From Candidatus Stahliibacteriota bacterium CG08_land_8_20_14_0_20_40_26 (lineage in GTDB: Bacteria > Hydrothermota > UBA3073), in contig PEYP01000121.1 of NCBI GenBank assembly GCA_002774315.1, forward strand, positions 1-8,581: 8,581 bases of DNA. The letters run 5' to 3'. A program made the translations under genes and the position numbers. The notes below the pieces were generated by a model. The model worked only from the letters and a program-made list of their open reading frames with translations. It searched no databases and was not told the origin of the DNA. Below are positions 1 through 5,941 of this stretch, one piece after another (within the stretch, counting starts at the first letter, position 1; every line of letters starts with the position of its first letter).

Positions 1-473
1 ATGATAGCCGGATGCCGGTGACCGGATGCCAGATGCCAGATAGCGGATGAGGCCAGTTTTGTGGCAACTCTTCCCAAAAATCCTGCCTTTGATGAATGGG
101 TATGGACAATATCCGGCTTTTCTGTTTTTATAAGATTATAGAGTTTAATGAGACATAAGATATCCTTAATAGGATTTAACCCCCTTGAAAGCTCAGGGAT
201 TATGACGAGATTTATCCCCGTCACATCCACATCTTCCACCGACCCCGTAACTAAAGTCATCTCATACTTTCCTATCCGGCCACCGGCATCCGGTATCTGG
301 TATCTGGCATCCGGTATCCGGTATCCGGTATCTGCCATCCGGCTACCGGCATCCGGTATCTGGCATCCGGCACCTGGCATCCGGCCCAACCCCCTCACTG
401 TAAGAATAGTATTCTGCGCAGACCCTCCCCTATCAAGCCTCGTGATGATATGTAATATCTTCATCTTTTCCAT
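1..473 (-). CDS. Family 4 glycosyltransferase, N-terminal part, cut by left window edge, with two in-frame heptamer-repeat insertions
   Basis: The minus strand is open from ATG 473-471 to the window edge (157 codons), with an in-frame TGA at 476-474 directly before the ATG. ATG 464 is an alternative start, and AGGG lies 9 bases before ATG 473. The beginning, MKILHIITRLDRGGSAQNT (residues 4-22), is a typical GT4 N-terminal strand and glycine-rich loop. KYEMTLVTG (69-77) is the second strand, and KPDIVHTHSSKAGFLGR (119-135) is the usual D-I-V-H-x-H segment. Between L29 and K69, where relatives as I recall them have about three or four residues, there are about 37 residues encoded by repeat tract 271-382. 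A second repeat-encoded segment (about 142-156) follows the helix GRVATKLA. The C-terminal nucleotide-sugar domain lies outside the window. It probably adds a sugar to a lipid-linked glycan and is the last visible gene of the operon. Family assignment is firm; substrate is unknown; activity with the insertions is unproven. Confidence 0.85.
   Translation of the reverse strand, partial: MEKMKILHIITRLDRGGSAQNTILTVRGLGRMPGAGCQIPDAGSRMADTGYRIPDARYQIPDAGGRIGKYEMTLVTGSVEDVDVTGINLVIIPELSRGLNPIKDILCLIKLYNLIKTEKPDIVHTHSSKAGFLGRVATKLASSAIWHLASGHRHPAI
3..49. repeat. Heptanucleotide tandem repeat tract A (RGATGCC-type on + strand)
   Basis: There are about 6.7 contiguous 7-base units with no spacers: GATAGCC, GGATGCC, GGTGACC, GGATGCC, AGATGCC, AGATAGC, GGATG. 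The tract may continue past the left edge. It lies inside the partial GT4 and is translated on the minus strand as SAIWHLASGHRHPAI. Its orientation is opposite to the tract at 271-382. Confidence 0.9.
271..382. repeat. Heptanucleotide tandem repeat tract B, 16 units (GGYATCY on + strand)
   Basis: There are 16 contiguous 7-base units (112 bases), starting with the imperfect CCTATCC and GGCCACC. Most of the rest are GGCATCC, GGTATCT or GGTATCC; variants are GCCATCC, GGCTACC and GGCACCT. A degenerate GGCCCAA follows. Most variation is C/T at unit positions 3 and 7. The tract is visibly G+C-richer than the surrounding genes. Translated on the minus strand inside the partial GT4 it gives repeating (R)(I/M)PDAG-like heptapeptides, about residues 31-67. 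Confidence 0.95.
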
Positions 474-488
474 TCATCAGGACCCTGA

Positions 489-529
489 AATAGAGCCTTC
501 AGGCTCTCAAAGAGGCTAAAGCCTCTATT
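489..529. repeat. Twin-hairpin inverted-repeat element between two glycosyltransferase genes
   Basis: Two perfect 6-bp stems, each with a 4-base loop, stand 3 bases apart: AGAGCC-TTCA-GGCTCT (492-507) and AGAGGC-TAAA-GCCTCT (511-526). The ends AATAGAG (489-495) and CTCTATT (523-529) are also 7-base reverse complements, so alternative folds exist. The element covers the TAG stop (527-525) of the upstream GT4 and fills most of the gap before the next start at 473. It may be a dispersed mobile palindrome or an mRNA structure tuning translation or stability. There is no following T-run, so it is not a standard intrinsic terminator. Confidence 0.75.
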
Positions 530-1709
530 CCATTTTTATGAGTTTATCAAATTCTGTTATGGCATTGTCCCAGGAATAATTCCTGACTACAAATTCCCTG
601 CACCTTTTACCTAACTCCTCTAACCTTGGATACTTGATATATCTGGATATTGAGTTTGCCATAGATTCTGGAGAGGTATCAGGAAATAGAAGGAAAGGGT
701 CAAGTCTACCTAATATCTCCTTTGTTCCTCCAACAGGCGTTCCAAGAACGGGAAGCCCGGAAGATAATGCCTCCAGGGTCACTAACCCAAATCCTTCAAG
801 GAATTTTGTTGGCAGAATAAATACATCTGCTGACTGATAGTACAGGGAAAGATGCTCCTCTGGTATGAAACCTTCAAATCTGACAAACTTATTCAAGTTC
901 AATTTAGAAGTTAACTGTTTCAATTTTCTCTCCAAGCTACCCACTCCCCCAATAATAAGGTAGATATCATCTCTTTCTTTAGTAACCAAAGCCATAGCTT
1001 TTAATAAATTCTCTATTCCCATCCGAGGAACTAAATTACGGACAGTTAGCAATATAAACTTATCTATAGGAATGTTTAACTTTTCCCTAACGAGCGCTCG
1101 ATCGTTCACTGGAACAAATCTATCCACATCTACCCCTCCTGGAATTATTTTAATCTTTGTCGGCGATATTTTATGGTAACTTATCAGTTGTTGTCTGGAA
1201 AACTCGCTTAAGACGACTATTTTACTGCACCTTCCAAGGCAGAATTTCTCAATAACCCTTAAAAAAAACGAATTTATCTTATGCGTCCAATTTCTTTTCA
1301 CTCCGCCTTGAATTCTGGTCTCATACTCCTTAAATGCCAAGGAAAGAAAAGTATAAATCTTTGGAATCCTCCAAGCTCTTGGAGATAAATTGACTGCAAG
1401 GGAAGAAATAGGTTGATGAAAATTTATAAGGTCGAATTTAATTTGACGCGAGAGCCTGTTAAAAACAAAAAAAATATTCTTCCAAGAAGATATTAAAAAA
1501 TTTAATTGGTTGCTTTTATCCACATAGTATCGATGAACAATCACTCCTTCCACATTTTCCAATGGCAAACTTTCACCATCTGTCATTCTTGTTAAAACAT
1601 AAATTGTGTGTCCTTTCTTCTTAAGTCTTATACTATGTTCATGTAAGACTCTTGCCCCGCCAAATCCAACATTCTTAAAAGATAGCTCTGAAACGAAAAG
1701 AATATTCAT
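525..1709 (-). CDS. Family 4 glycosyltransferase
   Basis: This 394-residue protein has the usual GT4 length and GT-B layout. The N-terminal acceptor domain begins NILFVSELSFKNVGFGGARV (residues 2-21), with the glycine-rich loop near 15-19. The linker has KIVVLSEFSRQQL (163-175) and IIPGGVDVDRF (188-198). The C-terminal nucleotide-sugar domain opens with LLTVRNLVPRMGIENLL (220-236) and carries the EX7E pair E305/E313 in LEGFGLVTLE. No signal peptide or clear membrane span is seen, so it probably acts on the inner face of the membrane on a lipid-linked acceptor. ATG 1709 overlaps the AsnB stop in an ATGA junction, implying translational coupling; no strong ribosome binding site precedes it. Its TAG stop lies inside the twin hairpin at 489-529. 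Donor and acceptor sugars cannot be read from the sequence. No repeat is inserted in this copy. Confidence 0.95.
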   Translation of the reverse strand: MNILFVSELSFKNVGFGGARVLHEHSIRLKKKGHTIYVLTRMTDGESLPLENVEGVIVHRYYVDKSNQLNFLISSWKNIFFVFNRLSRQIKFDLINFHQPISSLAVNLSPRAWRIPKIYTFLSLAFKEYETRIQGGVKRNWTHKINSFFLRVIEKFCLGRCSKIVVLSEFSRQQLISYHKISPTKIKIIPGGVDVDRFVPVNDRALVREKLNIPIDKFILLTVRNLVPRMGIENLLKAMALVTKERDDIYLIIGGVGSLERKLKQLTSKLNLNKFVRFEGFIPEEHLSLYYQSADVFILPTKFLEGFGLVTLEALSSGLPVLGTPVGGTKEILGRLDPFLLFPDTSPESMANSISRYIKYPRLEELGKRCREFVVRNYSWDNAITEFDKLIKME

Positions 1710-3613
1710 TTTTGGATCGGATTATTATCAATGTAAATCCTATGCCATATCTCGAGAGTCATCAAAGCCCAAATTTGATCAGCAAAATTTTGTCTACCCT
1801 CATAATGCTCTCGTAACATCCATTGAACACATTCCCAATTAAAGTAATTTCTTTTTTTAACACTCCTTTTTGATAGCAAATCTAAAGTCAAATCTTTAAG
1901 CTCGGTCTGTAACCAAGAGCCAAGAGGAATCATAAAACCTTGCTTCCTTTTTGTAATTATTTCCTTTGGAAGCAACTGGGAAACAGCCCTTTTTAAAAGG
2001 TATTTTAATCTGAACCCCTCAATTTTGGTGGAGTACGGAATGCTCGCAGAGAATTCCAATAACTTATGGTCACAAAAAGGTATCCTTAACTCTAATGAAT
2101 TTGCCATACTCATTCTATCCCCCATTGCTAACAAATCATCCGCAAGATAGGTCTTCACATCTAAATAGAATACTCTATTAAGGAATTCGGCAGTCTTTTT
2201 CTGATTCAGAAACTCTCTATGTATTTGAAACGGATCACTCATTGAAAGTTCCTTCTTTAGTTTATCCGTAAATAGTTTATTATAAAAGTCGGTATTAAAG
2301 AAAGAGATCCAGCTTAAATACCTTTTATCAGCAGGCAGTATCCCTCCACGAGCGAATCTCTTAAATCGCCCCATAATATTTATGCTTGCAGTAGATTCTG
2401 GAAATTGTTCTGCTATCTTTAATAAAATGTTTTTGCGGACGAAGAGAGGTAACTTTTCATAATAACGAGCTACCTGCAACCCAATATACCTGGGATAACC
2501 ACCAAACGCTTCATCTCCACCAATACCTGAGAGAGCAACGGTAATATGTTTTTTTGCCATCTGTGAAACCAAATAAGTTGGTATAGCAGATGAGTCTGCA
2601 AATGGCTCATCAAAATGCTGTATTATTTCGGGTAAGAGCTCCACGGCATCAGGTTTGACAATGAATTCATGGTGCTCAGTGCCGAAATGCTTTGCTACAA
2701 GACGCGAGTATTTAAGCTCGTTGTAAGAGGCAAATTTCTCTTCATATCCTATGGAGAAAGTCTTTACACTACAATTAGATATCTGGCTCATCAGCCCAAC
2801 AATAGAACTTGAGTCAATACCACCTGAAAGAAAAATACCTAAAGGGACATCGCTTACCAACCTGATCTTAACTGCCTCTCTCAGAAGTTCAAGAATGCGT
2901 TCAGAATAGTATTCTTCCCTCTTTATCTTTGCTTTTGAAAAGCCAAGGTCCCAATATTGTAGGGGTTCAAAATTTTGAACCCCTACTTTGCCATTTTTAT
3001 AACTCATAGTATGAGCAGGAGGTAATTTCTTAATTCCTTTAAACATTGAAAAGGGAGCGGGAACATATAGAAATGTGAGGAAATGATGCATTCCTATCAA
3101 ATCCACCTCCTTCTCTACTTTATTGCATTCAAGTAGTGCCTTAATCTCAGAGGCAAAAAGTAGACTTCCATCAACTACTGTATAGTATAGCGGTTTTATC
3201 CCTAATCTGTCCCTTGCTAAAAATAGTTTTTCATCCTTTTTATCCCAAATAGCAAAGGCAAACATTCCATTCAGGTAATTAACGCAGTCTTCGCCTTTTT
3301 CTTCATAAAGATGGATGATTACCTCTGTATCAGTTTTAGTATAGAATTGATGACCCTTCTTTTTTAAAGATTCACGCAACTCTTGAAAATTATAAATTTC
3401 CCCATTAAACACTACCCAGATAGTTTCATCCTCGTTGTGTATTGGCTGATGTCCCGTCTCCAAGTCAATGATACTTAATCTCCTTATTCCTAGGCCGATA
3501 TTTTTATCTATAAAATATCCTTCGTCATCAGGACCGCGATGGGACATAATCCTGCACATTTTTTTTAATAGGTCCTGATTTGCAAAACCAACCATGCCAC
3601 AAATACCACACAT
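1706..3613 (-). CDS. asnB: AsnB-type asparagine synthase (glutamine-hydrolysing) / sugar amidotransferase
   Basis: This 635-residue two-domain protein has the family's usual length. The N-terminal class II glutaminase domain begins MCGICG with the Cys2 nucleophile right after Met1. It also has RRLSIIDLETGHQP (44-57), NGEIYN (70-75) and TDTEV (94-98). The C-terminal synthetase domain carries the ATP PP-loop SGGIDSS (263-269), DEPFADSSAIPT (335-346) and SGIGGDEAFGGYPRY (362-376). In such loci these enzymes either make asparagine or amidate a sugar carboxylate; the glycosyltransferase neighbours favour the second, by inference. ATG 3613 is supported by AGGAG at 3621-3625, seven bases upstream, and by a TGATG overlap with the small ORF before it. 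Two oddities: residues 210-219 are encoded by a perfect palindrome between NGK and YWDL, and Ile364 sits where E. coli AsnB has Glu348. Confidence 0.93.
   Translation of the reverse strand: MCGICGMVGFANQDLLKKMCRIMSHRGPDDEGYFIDKNIGLGIRRLSIIDLETGHQPIHNEDETIWVVFNGEIYNFQELRESLKKKGHQFYTKTDTEVIIHLYEEKGEDCVNYLNGMFAFAIWDKKDEKLFLARDRLGIKPLYYTVVDGSLLFASEIKALLECNKVEKEVDLIGMHHFLTFLYVPAPFSMFKGIKKLPPAHTMSYKNGKVGVQNFEPLQYWDLGFSKAKIKREEYYSERILELLREAVKIRLVSDVPLGIFLSGGIDSSSIVGLMSQISNCSVKTFSIGYEEKFASYNELKYSRLVAKHFGTEHHEFIVKPDAVELLPEIIQHFDEPFADSSAIPTYLVSQMAKKHITVALSGIGGDEAFGGYPRYIGLQVARYYEKLPLFVRKNILLKIAEQFPESTASINIMGRFKRFARGGILPADKRYLSWISFFNTDFYNKLFTDKLKKELSMSDPFQIHREFLNQKKTAEFLNRVFYLDVKTYLADDLLAMGDRMSMANSLELRIPFCDHKLLEFSASIPYSTKIEGFRLKYLLKRAVSQLLPKEIITKRKQGFMIPLGSWLQTELKDLTLDLLSKRSVKKRNYFNWECVQWMLREHYEGRQNFADQIWALMTLEIWHRIYIDNNPIQK
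2959..2986. repeat. Perfect 28-base palindrome inside asnB
   Basis: Half-site GTAGGGGTTCAAAA is followed at once by its exact reverse complement; symmetry ends at the flanking T/T pair (2958/2987). It is translated in frame as VGVQNFEPLQ (residues 210-219), between SYKNGK and the conserved YWDLGFSK. Relatives as I remember them have about five residues here, so about five have been gained. It looks like an inserted palindromic element tolerated in the surface linker between the two domains. An mRNA hairpin is the alternative role. Confidence 0.9.
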
Positions 3614-3783
3614 CAGCAGACTCCTAATTTTTCAATAATAACTGTTTCGTATAATTGCTTATGCTGTTCTATCTTGTTTTTAAGATTGAATTTCTCCTCC
3701 ACAACCCTTTTGCTCTCGTCAGGAAGTAAATTGTCTGATGCCACTATAAAGATCAAAAGTGTATTTTTTACATTTTTAAGCAT
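3613..3783 (-). CDS. Small 56-residue ORF, possibly a remnant of a glycosyltransferase C-terminus
   Basis: ATG 3783-3781 lies within the last codons of the upstream GT4 (16-base overlap), and TGA 3615-3613 overlaps the asnB ATG as TGATG. The frame encodes a hydrophobic start, MLKNVKNTLLIFIVASDN (1-18). A charged, probably helical part follows: KRVVEEKFNLKNKIEQ (25-40), then LYETVI. That second half looks like the C-terminal helices of GT4 enzymes (compare REKVIEKFSVESQ in the GT4 at 4856-5941). I therefore suspect the surviving tail of a deleted GT4 that kept its translational link to asnB. It could instead be a real small protein. A GAGAG motif sits nine bases before the ATG. No function is assigned. 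Confidence 0.45.
   Translation of the reverse strand: MLKNVKNTLLIFIVASDNLLPDESKRVVEEKFNLKNKIEQHKQLYETVIIEKLGVC
3621..3625 (-). promoter_or_regulatory. Ribosome binding site of asnB
   Basis: The minus strand reads AGGAG, seven bases before ATG 3613. It lies inside the small upstream ORF and fixes the asnB start. Confidence 0.8.
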
Positions 3784-4865
3784 TTTATAAGTTCTCTCGC
3801 GAATCTTTCGATTGAAAACCCTTTACTCTTTTCAATACCGCGTTGTGTCAATTTTTTCCTTAACTCGCTATTTGTGAGAACATTTACCATTTCCTGGGAT
3901 AATTTTTGAATGTCCAGAGGGTCTACTAATATAGCCGCATCTCCTGTCACTTCTGGTAAGGATGTCGTATTAGAGGCTATCACTGGGGTCCCACAGGCCA
4001 TTGCCTCAAGTGGTGGAAAACCAAAACCCTCATATAACGATGGAAAAACAAAAAGAGATGCCCCTTTGTAAATTGATGCTAAATCTTTGTCAGCAATGAG
4101 CCCGGGAAAGAGAATTCTATCTCTAATATTCAATTTTTCTATTACCTTTTCCAGATACTCCGTATGCCTATTTTTTCTTCCTCCGATGACAAGTTGATAC
4201 TCTTTCTTGAGCTCTGGAGAGAGAAGTGAATATGCCCTTATCAAACTTCCAATATTTTTATGGGGCTTGATACCACCAATATAAAGGATATACTTGCCTT
4301 GAATACCGTATTTCTCGCTAACATCAGTATATTTATTAGAGGAAGATTTTACTCCAGGATATATTACTTCTATTTTTTCTCCAGATATTCTCAATACTTT
4401 TTTGATTTCTCTCTTTGAGTACTTTGATACAGTGATAACCTTCTTCGAAAATTTTGCACATAGTCTGCCAAAATACCGATAGTAAATGCCGGGTACCGAA
4501 TGCCGGATGCCAGATACCAGATGGTGAAGGGGAGTTAAGTCATAGATACCATTTACTAAAGGACAAGGGGCAAGAATTGGCGCCTTAAAATACGGAGAGA
4601 AGAATACGTCAATCCCCTCTCTTGAAATGGCAATGGGAAGTTTTACCTGATCCCAAATAAAAGTGATTCTTTCACTGACGATTTTTACTTTAACATTTTT
4701 CTGTAATATTCGAGTAATTTGTAGTTCTGTTTTTTGGTTTCCAAAAAGTATATATTCATTAGATGTGTCACTTGTAGAGATATACTCTAAGAAGTCTAGA
4801 AGCATTCTACCTATACCTGTCTTCTTTCCTTTTTCAAGCTCCCTTATGTCAATACCTATACGCAT
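3768..4865 (-). CDS. Family 4 glycosyltransferase with heptamer-repeat-encoded segment
   Basis: ATG 4865 gives 365 residues beginning MRIGIDIRELEKGKKTGIGR, a standard GT4 opening with the G-I-G-R loop at 17-20. A two-codon longer start exists at TTG 4871 but is less likely. The donor domain has YIGGIKPHKNIGSLI (195-209), GLIADKDLASIY (255-266) and the EX7E pair E279/E287 in YEGFGFPPLEAMACG. Closest visible paralogue is the GT4 at 6944-8080, so mannosyl- or related transfer is plausible but unproven. Residues 116-128 (LVSGIRHSVPGIY), between DLTPL and KKVITVSKYS, are encoded by a heptamer tract. The matching segment of that paralogue, from D of HDV to S of ADS, is 37 residues against 39 here, so the repeat has largely replaced rather than lengthened this loop. 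The start overlaps the upstream gene by 10 bases; the stop overlaps the small ORF. Confidence 0.94.
   Translation of the reverse strand: MRIGIDIRELEKGKKTGIGRMLLDFLEYISTSDTSNEYILFGNQKTELQITRILQKNVKVKIVSERITFIWDQVKLPIAISREGIDVFFSPYFKAPILAPCPLVNGIYDLTPLHHLVSGIRHSVPGIYYRYFGRLCAKFSKKVITVSKYSKREIKKVLRISGEKIEVIYPGVKSSSNKYTDVSEKYGIQGKYILYIGGIKPHKNIGSLIRAYSLLSPELKKEYQLVIGGRKNRHTEYLEKVIEKLNIRDRILFPGLIADKDLASIYKGASLFVFPSLYEGFGFPPLEAMACGTPVIASNTTSLPEVTGDAAILVDPLDIQKLSQEMVNVLTNSELRKKLTQRGIEKSKGFSIERFARELIKCLKM
4484..4518. repeat. Heptanucleotide tandem repeat tract C inside a glycosyltransferase gene
   Basis: There are five contiguous units: AAATGCC, GGGTACC, GAATGCC, GGATGCC, AGATACC on the + strand (GGYATCY-type on the coding strand). 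A degenerate sixth, AGATGGT, follows at 4519-4525. This is the same family as tracts 3-49 and 271-382. It is translated in frame as LVSGIRHSVPGIY; compare the heptapeptide S-G-I-R/W-H/Y-P/L-A/V predicted from the consensus. Confidence 0.9.
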
Positions 4866-5941
4866 ACGCAACTCAAAGAATTGTATAATCTTTCTAATCC
4901 TTTAGTCTGGCTCTCTACACTGAATTTTTCTATAACTTTTTCTCTTGCTCTATTTCCAATTTTATTTTTTAAGTCTTTACTTTGTAATAGTTTTATTACG
5001 AGTTCGGCGATACTTTCACTATCTGGCCTTACAAGAAATCCATCTGTTTTATCTTCTATTATCTCCTTCGGTGCACCTATATTTGTAGCAATAACTGGGC
5101 GTCCACACGCCATAGCTTCTATGATTGTCCTGCCAAATGGCTCTGACTCAACTGATGGGTTCACTACTACATCACATAAATTCATAAGTTGAGGAATATC
5201 TCTTCTAAATCCAGCAAACATTATACTACCTTTTAGTCCTTTTATTTCTGTATATTCAGAAAGCTGCTTTTTATAACTTTTATCTCCTTCTCCCACAATT
5301 AAGAATATTGTGTTTTTAAAACTCTCTTTCACTATTTTTGCAGAGTCTATAAAAAGCTTGTGTCCCTTCCACGGGTCAAGCCTTGAAAATATACCAACCA
5401 ATTTTTTATCTTTACTGATATTAAATTCCTTATATAAATACTCTGTATCCAATCGTGGTTCGAAAACTTCAGTATCTACAGCGTTGTAAATTTTTATAAC
5501 CTTACTGTCTTTTACATACGAGAATTTCCTTTTAACAGCATCAGATATCGTAATAATTTTTGTCGAGAGTGAAGCAATCATCTTGTCCCGCCAACCAGCA
5601 GATTCTATAACTCTTACATGCCAAATAAAAGGTATGCCTAAAAGCTTAGAAGCTAACGCTGTATAAAAAGCATATCTTGTAGTCGGGGAATTGCAATGTA
5701 TGATTTCTGGGTTAAGTCTCTTTATTTCAAAGAACAATTTCTCAGGTTTAACAATTTTATAACAAATATTTTTCTCAGCTAATAGTTTTGAAAATTCACC
5801 TCCTTCAGGCATAAATACAACTGATTGAAAGTTAGTTTTATTAAGATATTGAAGTATCAGTAGTAAACTTTGCTGTCCTCCTCCTGGTGGTTCAAGTGGT
5901 GTGTCCACATATAAAACCTTATTTTTATCTGTTGTATTCAT
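4856..5941 (-). CDS. Family 4 glycosyltransferase
   Basis: Starting at ATG 5941, 361 residues begin MNTTDKNKVLYVDTPLEPP, with the glycine loop PPGGGQQSLL at 18-27. ATG 5962 would add seven residues (MARARYL) overlapping the GT2 more and lacks a ribosome binding site, so I prefer 5941; this choice is moderate. The acceptor domain has NPEIIHCNSPTTR (77-89) and IWHVR (106-110). TKIITISDAVKRKF (127-140) and IYNAVDTEVFEP (151-162) lead into the donor domain. That domain has FSRLDPWKGH (185-194; Arg187 and Lys192 as usual phosphate binders) and the EX7E pair E267/E275 in EPFGRTIIEAMACG. The protein is soluble or peripheral, without a membrane span. It overlaps GT2 by 17 bases and the next GT4 by 10. 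The C-terminal CVCV arises from a repeated GCGTAT. Sugar specificity is unknown. Confidence 0.94.
   Translation of the reverse strand: MNTTDKNKVLYVDTPLEPPGGGQQSLLLILQYLNKTNFQSVVFMPEGGEFSKLLAEKNICYKIVKPEKLFFEIKRLNPEIIHCNSPTTRYAFYTALASKLLGIPFIWHVRVIESAGWRDKMIASLSTKIITISDAVKRKFSYVKDSKVIKIYNAVDTEVFEPRLDTEYLYKEFNISKDKKLVGIFSRLDPWKGHKLFIDSAKIVKESFKNTIFLIVGEGDKSYKKQLSEYTEIKGLKGSIMFAGFRRDIPQLMNLCDVVVNPSVESEPFGRTIIEAMACGRPVIATNIGAPKEIIEDKTDGFLVRPDSESIAELVIKLLQSKDLKNKIGNRAREKVIEKFSVESQTKGLERLYNSLSCVCV

Noticed and set aside
271..382. CRISPR-like array
   Set aside because: The 7-base units are contiguous without unique spacers, and no cas gene is nearby; it is a simple tandem repeat.
148..519. 123-codon plus-strand frame containing SGIR/SGIW repeats
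   Set aside because: It is the complement of the minus-strand GT4, whose conserved motifs identify the true coding strand. The frame is open partly because the heptamer repeat has no stops on either strand.
492..526. Intrinsic terminator for the leftward operon
   Set aside because: Stems are only 6 bp and neither is followed by a T-run on the minus strand. Another GT4 in the same direction starts 51 bases later.
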